Assembly (NCBI GenBank): GCA_947396885.1
Contig: OX377205.1
Location: forward strand, 29,079,899-29,143,898
Length of the DNA stretch: 64,000 nucleotides
Reading direction: 5' to 3'
Source: Heligmosomoides polygyrus polygyrus
Lineage: Eukaryota; Nematoda; Chromadorea; Rhabditida; Heligmosomidae
Both the position numbers and the translations under genes were made by a program. Under the pieces are notes generated by a model that saw only the letters and a program-made list of their open reading frames with translations, was not told where the DNA came from and searched no databases. Positions 50,312 to 62,300 of this stretch are shown here, in pieces; position 1 is the first letter of the stretch, and every line of letters begins with the position of its first letter.

Positions 50312-53300
50312 GTGGGAACTGATACATCTACTGTCAGTGAGGAGTTCAACTTCGACATTACCTATCGATATGCTGACCTCTAGAGGAATTCCGCATAGTA
50401 CTGAGCCATGGTTAGATAAATGTCACTCACAACTCATTAGTTAGCCGAAATGTTTTTGCAGGCTAGCGTATGGATATGCCTCCCTGAAAATTTACATTCA
50501 CAACAAGGTTTACCTAGGATACTTTGTGGAAATGTTTACTGGAAGGGCTCTATACTAGAACACGACCTGTATTCTTTTTCTATAGTGGCGGAAGTAATGA
50601 CGAATATCCTTTCCTAGTAACTACATACGGCAATCGGATCACGGTCAGGAACAAGAAACTTTATAATTTCATTGACAGTAATTATACGTGCAGTAATTAT
50701 TCTACAGCATAGTATAATATATCCACTTAACAGCTGTTGAAGATCACAAAATTTAAAAACATATTTTCTTAGTCAAGATATGCCCCCACGTTTTAAACCA
50801 AAAGCCCTACTTTGGCTGCATCTAGTAAGGAAAAGCACTGGTATAGCATGCATAAGTGCTTTAAGCTCGTAGATTAAGGCAGAGAAAAGCGCCTTTCGCT
50901 GCAGCCCCTTACGAGCCCACCTCATTCTGTTTACAATGCCCAACGTCAGTTCAGCCAATACTGACCGGAAAGGAGCATATTTCCTCCAGGTGACCGGTTC
51001 TCGAAAGTCAATGGACAGTCTGTGCGAAACAAAGCGGAGTGCTTGGCCGCGCTGAAATCATCCGCCGGAAATGAAGTACGTTAACAAAGACTGCTGTTAT
51101 CTTCAAACGGCGTCATGCACAACCATTGTCAGCCAACCAGTCAGTCCAAAATAATCGAACCTCTAGCGGTCTACAGCCTTTTATTTTTTTCGCTCCCATC
51201 AGTATTCAGAAATCGATCCTACATAGATGATGTGCTCTGGCAATAAGCCTTCGCTATGGGATCAGGGAGCAATGTGTGTTAGGGGTGTTAGGGGTACACT
51301 GTTGTGATGGCGACTTTTCCTACTCCTTTTTTTCTATTCCATTCCAGTGGAATACAAGAGCTGGTGTGGACTGTGACCGGGAAAACGCAAATGCTATCCT
51401 ACTGTGGGCTGTACATTGGAGAAATTGACACCTAGGATGGTGTGACTCCCTCACCCCGTAATTAGTATTGCTTAAAGGAGTATGAAAGGACAAGTCGGAA
51501 CAGAGGCATAGAGTCAATCTCCATCCCTTTGCTTTGTATACAAAGAAGAAACTGAGATCAAATCAAAGCACTGAAAATTATTTAGCATGGCCACAGCGCA
51601 AGCCCAGAAATTTTGTTCCTACGCAGATAGCGCAGTCGGAGCAGGATCCGATTTTCATGGGCGTCCCGAATCGATTCAACGCTCGGGTCTTGCACAGGCC
51701 ACTCAAGCCTTTCATTCCTTTGCGTCGGCGAGTTAGTACATACCAAGGTTGTCTAGGAATTGTAGTACGTTGAGTTCTCCACCTTTAGGTATTTCACGTT
51801 GACCTGGATCGAAGCCTTAGCAGCAATCAACCAAAAAAGAAAGGACACCGTGCGACGTTTGAAAAAAGTCCATAATTCTAGTGAATACCGAGAATATGCA
51901 TAAGATCCAATTACTCCAACCTCTCTTTGAAAGTCTGACTTTTTTCAGCCGTAAAAATATCCGCTGGAGGCACTGACACCACCGAGATACTATACAACAA
52001 TGAGCTGAACATTTGGCTGTGATTCCTACTATCAACGTTTTTGTGGTGCAAAGTAAAACTTCCAATTCTCTCACTACAAGGATATGGTGAATCCTCTTTG
52101 AGATGGTACTGTCAGTATCGTTGATAAATCTGGTAGAAGCAGAGGGGGATTGAAAATTTGTCCCATTCCATCCTGAGTATTATACCGATGCTTATGGTTA
52201 GTATTTTGAAGTTGATTCACGGTTTGCCTGAGAAACATATGAGCAAGGGTTCTCCCATAACGAGCTTTCGCAGTTGGATTTATGAAAATGTGCGTGATAC
52301 CGGAAGTGAAAGGACAATTTATCTGCTCACAACCTCGAATTCAGGTGAAAGGTGAAGTGCTTCGACGGCAATTCACTAAACCTCTCACCGCAGAGCGGGC
52401 GAAGAAGATTGGTCTGTCGCGCATCGACGGCTTCACGTACTTCCTACTCACTTGCACCAAGGTTGGCCAGAGTCTAAACAGTTCTCGTCTTCAAGATTTT
52501 CGTCAAGAGAACTTGAGCCATTACCTACAATAGCGTATCTCATCGCAGAATACTAATTCAGGAATCGAGCGATCCTGTTTCATCCTTCGGTTTCACTCTC
52601 AAACTGCTGAAAAACAGAGCCCACGTTATTGCAGTGAGTGGATCTATCACGAGTTATTAAAATAAAACGTTCAACAAACCTTTTGTAGCTGGATCCAAAG
52701 GGCATCGCCTCCATCTACTTTTGCATCGGCGACGCACTGCTGGATTTGGATGGCACCCCAATCCCTTTCAACGATATTGAGTTCGTCAGAGGATACACTC
52801 AAAAATTCAACAAGTACGTACCCGTTGTTCGACCCTAGGAATTGAGAATAGTACTCATAGTTCTCGGTTCGCGCAGACAGAATATTGGCCCTGCAGGCAG
52901 TACAGGGCGTCCGAAATGTTCGAAGAGCAGTGAGAACACGCTGCTCTTCTGACCACTGAACTTGTGGAACGATGGATAGGGTCTACAGCAAATTTATGGC
53001 GGAAAGCGGAATTACCTCGCCGAAGAGCAGAAATTGTTCTGCTTGTTTGACGGTCCTGCATTCCACTGTGAAGCCTTTGTTCGTCTTCCTCACCCCTCTA
53101 GAATGGGCTAATGCATTCCTCTTACGTTAGTCGAGGAACACGAAGATCTTGAATTCTATGGTATGCTACTTAGTTGAGGAGGTGCGCTCGTCAAGTGCCA
53201 TCAAAACAATCTACCTGTCCAGTCCACCCAATTTTCGACGAGTTCGCCTAAGCCGAACCCTCAAAAGCAGCAAGGCTCTAAGCTTTTCTCGTGCCCCTCC

Positions 53301-56300
53301 AAGCATCTTCCTGTAAGTACTCCGTTGTGCGGGATGACAATGTTTTAAGAGAAGGTAGGGCATTAGAAGCTATTCTGATCCTTAAACACTCTCAAAAAGG
53401 GATTCCGGTGACGTAATGGTGGAGAGCAACCTGCGTGATAGGCAAGAGGTGCGCGTTCGAGTCCCGCCCAATGCTATATTTTCTTCACACCAAGCATCGT
53501 TATGAAAGAAAGCTCTCCTGTTCCGTAAATCATTGTTCAGCTCGGGCAGTATTGCTGATTTGTTTGCGGTTTCAAATTAAGAGCACAAGATCGTTATTGA
53601 AGGGTAAGTGGTGTAGAAACAGGGGCAGCTCTACACTACTACGTCGCTCCATTCCATGGATATGAAGCCTTTGCCGCAGATGTCAAAACGCTTTCCCTTA
53701 CACACATAAGTGACACACATACAATACCGGCCTTATCTTTTGGTCTTTGGGCGGAAAAAGCGAAAAAAACCGCCTTTTCCGCCGCTCTTCTGTAGCGCTC
53801 TTCAAATTGAGCGCATTGCAAATTGAATGACATATTCGTGATCAGCACCGAGCTCTCTTCCCGATGAGCTGAAAATCGCATAGCGAGCGTCTGAAATGTA
53901 GTTCAGTGACCTAATTTCTGCCCAGCGCGGCTGACTCCTGTGCTCGCGGGAGATAATTACACCCACAGCTCCCAAGTGGCTAATGAAGGAAGAGATTCGG
54001 CCCTTTTAAGCCTAGTTTCTGCATTATATACATAGTCACACATAGTTCTCTGGATTCCCTAGTATTTCACCATCACAATGATCTACTTCCTTAAAGGATC
54101 CGACAATTTAAGTGTTGTTATTTTCAGAAAATGCCTCCGCTTTGGAGAACTATAATTTCGTCATATCAAGATTGTATGTGCTTATACTCGTTTGTCACGT
54201 TGGAGGCGAGAGTGAAAATCAAGCTGCGAAGTTGGAACCTCCAAGGTTGAAATCGTTAGCGATTGTACGCTGCCAATGTTGCCCATATTACACTTCTTCG
54301 TAGTTAGCCGTACACTTTTCGTATCATTAAAGTGGGCACAAAATGGTTTCTTTGAAGACAGGAACGTAGATATCTGGAGGCCTATGAAAACACCTTATAG
54401 TCTTCTACAGGTGGGATTTCGACTGGCCCGGAGGACATTTTGGCCACCCAGTTACAGAGCAAGCTCACCTCAAATGCTAACTGAGTGTCACTTTAAAAAA
54501 TGTTTAAAAACTAAAAAAATTGTCTACGAGGCCATTCCCTAGTTAATTCTGAATCGAAGGATAGTTCGATTTCAAATTTACGTTCATTTGTACCGGTTTT
54601 TCACGAGTTAAATGTACCATAGCCCTGGTCGGGACCCAGATTAGTTCCGGAGCCAGTCCACTCTCCTGCCTCTGTGACCTCTCGCGCCATCTGAGAGCGC
54701 CGTAAATCGCCTAACTAGAGTTTTCACACTTCCGGTGCCGCGGCGCCATATTGATCCTTCCAAACGAGGGTGGAGTAGAATAGTACACCAAACAAGGTTT
54801 GGACAACTACGATCTCTCCCTTATACTTATACGCTTGTGTTTTTCACTTCGCATTTACGCTTTAACAATGTTTAGATGCGTGGCGCATCCCAGAAAGACT
54901 GCTCGAACTCGCTTCACTTTCACAACGCTCAGTCTACAAGCTGTCCCTCTTCCTCGATTGAAAGATTCGATTCTGTATGCATTGTTCACGGCGCACTCCA
55001 AAGGCCAGCTGGACAGCCTTAAAGCAACTCCTAAGTAAGGCGGTAGGAAACTTCTGGTAGAACTCCCCAAACGCTCAGTCCACAAACTGTCCATCCCCCC
55101 TCGATTGTAAGGTTCGATTCTGTATGCATTGTTTGCGGCGCACTCCAAAGACTCGCTGGACAGCCTTAAAGCAAGTCCTGAGTAAGGCGGTAGGAAACTT
55201 CTGGTAGAACTCCCCAAACGCTCAGTCCACAAACTGTCCCTCCCCCTCGATTGAAAGGTTCTCATCATATGCATATAAACTCGGAGAGTTTTTGAAATCT
55301 TTGAAAAGCCTTTGGAGTGCGCCGTAAACAATGCATACAGAATCGAACCTTTCAATCGAGGGGGAGGGACAGCTTGTGGACTGAGCGTTTGGGGAGTTCT
55401 ACCAGAAGTNNNNNNNNNNNNNNNNNNNNNNNNNNNNNNNNNNNNNNNNNNNNNNNNNNNNNNNNNNNNNNNNNNNNNNNNNNNNNNNNNNNNNNNNNNN
55501 NNNNNNNNNNNNNNNNNNNNNNNNNNNNNNNNNNNNNNNNNNNNNNNNNNNNNNNNNNNNNNNNNNNNNNNNNNNNNNNNNNNNNNNNNNNNNNNNNNNN
55601 NNNNNNNNNGACAGCTTGTGGACTGAGCGTTTGGGGAGTTCTACCAGAAGTTTCCTACCGCCTTACTCAGGAGTTGCTTTAAGGCTGTCCAGCTGGCCTT
55701 TGGAGTGCGCCGTGAACAATGCATGCAGAATCGAACCTTTCAATCGAGGGGGGAGGGACAGCTTGTCGACTGAGCGTTTGGGGAGTTCTACCAGAAGTTT
55801 CCTACCGCCTTACTCAGGAGTTGCTTTAAGGCTGTCCAGCGAGCCTTTGGAGTGCGCCGCAAACATTGCATACAGAATCGAACCTTACAATCGAGGGGGA
55901 GGGACAGTTTGTGGACTGAGCGTTTTGGGAGTTCTACCAGAAGTTTCCTACCGCCTTACTCAGGAGTTGCTTTAAGGCTGTCCAGCGAGCCTTTGGAGTG
56001 CGCCGCAAACATTGCATACGGAATCGAACCTTACAATCGAGGGGGGAGGGACAGTTTGTGGACTGAGCGTTTGGGGAGTTCTACCAGAAGTTTCCTACCG
56101 CCTTACTCAGGAGTTGCTTTAAGGCTGTCCAGCTGGCCTTTGGAGTGCGCCGTGAACAATGCATACAGAATCGAACCTTTCAATCGTGGGGGGAGGGACA
56201 GTTTGTGGACTGAGCGTTTGGGGAGTTCTACCAGAAGTTTCCTACCGCCTTACTCAGGAGTTGCTTTAAGGCTGTCCAGCTGGCCTTTGGAGTGCGCCGT

Positions 56301-59300
56301 GAACAATGCATGCAGAATCGAACCTTTCAATCGAGGGGGGAGGGACAGCTTGTGGACTGAGCGTTTGGGGAGTTCTACCAGAAGTTTCCTACCGCCTTAC
56401 TCAGGAGTTGCTTTAAGGCTGTCCAGCTGGCCTTTGGAGTGCGCCGTGAACAATGCATACAGAATCGAATCTTTCAATCGAGGAAGAGGGACAGCTTGTA
56501 GACTGAGCGTTGTGAAAGTGAAGCGAGTTCGAGCAGTCTTTCTGGGATGCGCCACGCATCTAAACATTGTTAAAGCGTAAATGCGAAGTGAAAAACACAA
56601 GCGTATAAGTATAAGGGAGAGATCGTAGTTGTCCAAACCTTGTTTGGTGTACTATTCTACTCCACCCTCGTTTGGAAGGATCAATATGGCGCCGCGGCAC
56701 CGGAAGTGTGAAAACTCTAGTTAGGCGATTTACGGCGCTCTCAGATGGCGCGAGAGGTCACAGAGGCAGGAGAGTGGACTGGCTCCGGAACTAATCTGGG
56801 TCCCGACCAGGGCTATGGTACATTTAACTCGTGAAAAACCGGTACAAATGAACGTAAATTTGAAATCGAACTATCCTTCGATTCAGAATTAACTAGGGAA
56901 TGGCCTCGTAGACAATTTTTTTAGTTTTTAAACATTTTTTAAAGTGACACTCAGTTAGCATTTGAGGTGAGCTTGCTCTGTAACTGGGTGGCCAAAATGT
57001 CCTCCGGGCCAGTCGAAATCCCACCTGTAGAAGACTATAAGGTGTTTTCATAGGCCTCCAGATATCTACGTTCCTGTCTTCAAAGAAACCATTTTGTGCC
57101 CACTTTAATGATACGAAAAGTGTACGGCTAACTACGAAGAAGTGTATTATGGGCAACTTTGGCAGCGTACAATCGCTAACGATTTCAACCTTGGAGGTTC
57201 CAACTTCGCAGCTTGATTTTCACTCTCGCCTCCAACGTGACAAACGAGTATAAGCACATACAATCTTGATATGACGAAATTATAGTTCTCCAAAGCGGAG
57301 GCATTTTCTGAAAATAACAACACTTAAATTGTCGGATCCTTTAAGGAAGTAGATCATTGTGATGGTGAAATACTAGGGAATCCAGAGAACTATGTGTGAC
57401 TATGTATATAATGCAGAAACTAGGCTTAAAAGGGCCGAATCTCTTCCTTCATTAGCCACTTGGGAGCTGTGGGTGTAATTATCTCCCGCGAGCACAGGGG
57501 TCAGCCGCGCTGGGCAGAAATTATGTAGGTCACTGAACTACATTTCAGACGCTCGCTATGCGATTTTCAGCTCATCGGGAAGAGAGCTCGGTGCTGATCA
57601 CGAATATGTCATTCAATTTGCAATGCGCTCAATTTGAAGAGCGCTACAGAAAAGCGGCGGAAAAGGCGGTTTTTTTCGCTTTTTCCGCCCAAAGACCAAA
57701 AGATAAGGCCGGTATTGTAGCTGTCATTCGTTCATTAAGCCGTTCTAACGAGTACAGCAGAACGTCATCGCCTTCTCGCGCGGTTTTTAAGGAATAATCT
57801 GCTTGGGTTGAATATTATTAGGTTGAGGAATAAGTTCATAGCGTTTTCCTCGGAGAGTTTTATTAAGTGATTTGCTTTTTGTTGGGCTAACTGTTTTTAT
57901 TTCTTGGAAAGTACTTTTTCTGCTCTACAGAACCGTTTCGTTCGTTTTTTAGAATAAAGACCTAAGGCTTTTTAGATTAAATTGAATGCGTATTTGGCCT
58001 ACGCAATCACTTATGGTGGTTAGCCAACGCTCATGTCAGCGCCTTATCCTTTCCAGACAAATCTGGTAACAATTCACCGACCCTGGCGGGATGTAAGGGG
58101 GACGGAAAGTCTGGACCAGGAACCAGGTAACAGGTGCACGCAGCAGCCCGCACCTCCCACGACTGCGCTACATCTCTTTTTTAGATTAGTTCTTTGTTAC
58201 GTTTTATGCTTGACATGCAATACCTAGGAGCGAAAACCATTTTGGAGACCTGCTCTTCTCCACATTTCATCATGGCCAAAAAGCAGCCAAAGCAGCGAGG
58301 ATATTTGCGAGGTGTGCCGAGAAGGAGTCATAGGCGAGTCTGAAAGTGATTTGCGAAGTTTAAGAACGACCACGACCACAGCCCACGTAGTGGAAGACCT
58401 TCGAATTCGATGAAGAGCATCTCGCCGCACTTTTGGAAGAGAACAGTCGCCGAACAAGTCGTGAATTAGCCGACAAAATGAACTGCGATCAAAAAACAGT
58501 GTTTAACTATCCCCACTAGATAGGATGACTTGATACATTAACATGAAGCAAATAAAGGATTGGGCGAAGAAGAGCAAGTGCCGTAAACGCTGATTTTTGT
58601 CTGCAGGGCATTCAATTTCTACGCCTAGAAATATCCACAAACGAAGTCATTCCGAAAACGAATAAAAAATCTCTGTAGAGCACAATAACTACTTCCAAAT
58701 GAATACAAATATTTTGTAAGACAAAAAGAAAATCGTTTGAATAAAACTCTTCAAGGAAAACGCAACGAACTTATTCCTCGACCTAATGTTTACTACATAC
58801 TGTGATATCTTTGGACATTGCGGTTAGATTCGACAGTCTAACCACAACGCATAACTCCTTTACTCACCACCTAGCAAAGTTGGTGACGTACCTGTTTCGG
58901 TAAGCGCTTCGTAATTTCTCTCATGGTAAACCCAAGTTTGTTTTCTTTTTCGGTAGAGCAATGAGCAGAAGTGTATAATGGTTTGAGCGAGGTAGTTGTG
59001 AAAATTGGACTAGCTCTGACAGGTAACTTTTAGAAATAGCAAGTTCACCGTTGTCATCGAGCGGCCGATTTCGAAGGAAGCGCTTTTCATGTACAACATG
59101 CTCTTCAAACTTATGGTGAGTTTGCGAGGATTGGGAGCCCCTCAGATTAGCAACCTTTAAAGGCTTTAAAGGGCAAGTGCTTGCAGCATCGAAATTCTGC
59201 AGTGCATCTGTGGTTACTGGATCTCTTTCCGTTTTGCCAATGACAAATTGTAGTCGGGCGCAATGCGACATAGGGAGGGGCACTAGCTCCTTCCAAGGTG

Positions 59301-62300
59301 TTCACATTTCCGATGAACAGACAATTCAGGAAAGACAGCGTGCTTTTCGAGAAACAGTACAGTGTTGCACTTGACAGAGAAGGGCGAGAAAAACTCGATC
59401 GTCACTGTTGTGAGAGTCGAGGGAATTTATAGGAGCCTGAATTCGCTCCCTTTATTGACGAGAGGGTCTTGCTAAACGGTAGCAATTTTCGAAACAGTCA
59501 AACGCACCAAGGGTTTTTGGGAAACCTATGGAAACAACAGTTTGCTCATTTCAGCTTCCGCAAGAATCGGATGTGGAAATGGGGCCGGATGCTGTTCTCA
59601 TTGGGAAGGTGAGGAGGTCTCGGCAGCTGCGCAGAGAATCGCGTCAGATTACAGCTGTCGCTTTAGGAAGCGGCGAATATGCATCGAATGGTGTTCCGAC
59701 GGCTGAAACCGAAGAGCGTGTACGGAGCACGACGTGCGTATGACGAAAGCCAAGAATTCGTGTGGAACTTGGTTTTTTAGAGAACACCACAAGACGACCT
59801 GCACTTCCTTCCATTTTCAGAAAAATCAGCTGATCCGACAGTGAAGACGATAGATGTGTCCGAAAAAGCGAAGAACATTCGTGTAGCAGTAAGTTTCTGC
59901 ACGTCTGATTGGCAGCGGAAAAGGCGATTAGGGCTTTCATCAGCCCCTTAAACGGTGGGGTTATGGCCGACTACGGGCTGATCGCGGCTTCATTTGACTG
60001 GGATTGGACTTCTCGTAGACTGCGAATGGATCTGACTGTCAGGGCCCGAACCTCGTCCTGCTCCTTTATCTTGAACTTGTGCTCTACAGAAAGAATAGCA
60101 TTAAATTTAGTTTCTCTTCATATTATTTCAGCTGCGTATGCGAGTTAGACGAAGGGTGGCGAAAGATCCTTGGAAGACCTTCGTGCGTTTACGAATGCCT
60201 GCCTGCAGCTTGGAACAATGCTATGAAGTGAAGAGATGTACGAGGATAACGGGAGAAGCGCCTGCTCTTAGCCTGCACCCAAAGGGTTCAAATTCTGTTC
60301 CTCCAGAGGCCCGATTCTGCAACGATTTACATCAATTTAACAAAGAATATACAGCCGAAATCACTGATAGCGCAGCGAAATGCTTCACCATATCGCTTGA
60401 TAAGCCGCGCTATCAGTGATTTCAGCTCTCGCCAACGCTGTTCAGGATTATTATGTACAAAGAGTGTCCGTCGAAGAGAGGAGAGGATGGCATACCGGCC
60501 AGGTGAACCTTGAGTGAGAGGGTGCTCGAGCTCTCCTACTTTTCTTCTATGTTCCTCTTCTTAATCCGGCCCCAGGTCTACTATCTCTTTAGTGTCTCTG
60601 ATGTGACGCGCAAATGGGGGATTAAGCGCTGACTTGTCTACCGCATGCGACCTGGCCACCGCATGCGACTGTTTTGATCAAATTCGCATTCCAGACGCCC
60701 TTACTAGGTCCTGTGCAGTGCAGTACGTGGTGAAGAGTCACAGAAGAGTTGGTTAACACGTTGACGACGAGAGCGATTTTCGCGAGTCTGGCGAGTGGGA
60801 GGAAGGGCGCCGCACAAACGTGACACGACATATCGTGACCCAAACTTCGCCTGAGGATAAATTTGGGATGCCAAACACGATGCTAATGTTTGTGTCCACA
60901 GTTATGGCGGATAATCCTCTTCCCCACGTTGGTAACTAGGGTGGTCGTATCAGGATCACCGATTTTGCCGAACTTCGTCCAAACTTTGAGAGGTTGTTTG
61001 AGGTGCTGATCACGAGCCTCACATTCGCTTTTCACAATTCAGTCAATTACGCCAGGATGCGAAAAGTAGCCTTACATAGTGTTGTAAAGGAGACGGGAGG
61101 AATGGGTCCGATGTGGCCAACAGTTAGGTTTGTGAAATTTCGGCCAACTAGCGAGGGTATGTTGCGATAGATATGGGTAACGCTCTTCAGCGTATACCTA
61201 CCATCACATACCTTGGCGACTGCCATTCTGCCTTGTGGAAGAACGCAGCTATAGATAGAATTTCTGGGTTCATTGTGGACTTAAAGGAAGCTTCTAAGGA
61301 GAAAATCAGTGATCCGAGATTAGGGAACAGCCGACCGCTGATGTCAGTATGAAACCTATTAGGCTAAAGACTTCATGAAATTGACCTCATTGAGAAACAT
61401 TGTGTGTCAGCTTAAAAAGAGAACTCGTTCATTTGAGGCAATTTCTAGTGCCGGTCAATATAATCCACATGTCTTTTTGCACATGTTTGCCTGAGCTGCG
61501 AAGTAGGGGCTGTTGCAGTTGTCCTTATCCTTGATCATGTTGCACACCGGAGGAGGGCCGAAATCCTGGCAATCCTGAAATTAGTCGTGGTCATTAACTA
61601 GGCTCCATACAACCACAAGGAAATTTAATAGTCTTGATTGCCTTGTTATGGTGCAAGAGATTTCTGGTTTTTTCCATGTACTGTTCGCATTTTGACCTAA
61701 AATGACTAGACTCAACAGCGCTAGATCGACCTTAGTAAAGAAATTGCCTCAAAGATAGAGGCTTTACAGTTCTTTTTAAAAAATGGCACGTTAAGAAGCA
61801 GGGGTGCACATTTAACGGTTAACGATTTAACGAATTTAACGAATTAACGGCATTTTTCGTTAAAATCTGGCTTAACGACTTAACGGAAATTTTTAGAAAT
61901 TTAACGGAATTTTTAACGGACGTTTTTCTCAATGAGTTTCCCACATTCGCCCTCAATCTTCACTAATTTTTCAGGTCTCATCCTCCCGATTAGGACTGTT
62001 CTTGAAAAAAAAAACAATGAAGTCGGCAAGAATATTATATGTCTCCATGGATTTATTTTGAATTTTCGGAAATAATGCATTTTGTGGGCGCGTGCAGCGC
62101 AATCAGAAGAGGTGCTTGCTGGCGCGTGTATCTGATATCATTTTCCCGGTTCGGATTTTCCGCTCGAGCATACCAAGCCCTCCATCCCTCCGATGTTGGA
62201 GAATTGGTAGAATTAGCACCATACTTGTCTGGGAGGGATAAAGCGCTGAATTCTTCATTGGCTAGCCACCGCTAGGCATGTGTACGGCCAAACACGCATT

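Larger units (their letters stand above)
53722..57717. mobile_element. 4-kb foldback element with long inverted arms and satellite core
   Basis: Bases 53722-54935 are the reverse complement of 56500-57717 at about 99% identity by eye; a 4-base indel near 53925/57520 and scattered substitutions separate the arms. The ends begin caataccggccttatctttt and are flanked by TA on both sides. The core is tandem 147-bp repeats, inverted about a unique 50-base spacer near 55265-55312, with two to three units on the left and about eight on the right plus a 200-N gap. No transposase is visible. Real arm divergence argues against a simple read-through artefact. It lies between exons of the PDZ gene. Confidence 0.82.

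Noticed and set aside
53405..53475. Possible tRNA gene
   Set aside because: Box A and box B words are present but the ends do not form an acceptor stem, and related tRNA-like heads occur in repeats here.
55852..56580. A 242-codon ORF, the longest but one in the region
   Set aside because: It is a 49-residue motif repeated because the 147-bp satellite period is a multiple of three; the opposite strand of the inverted copy gives the same, with no unique domain.
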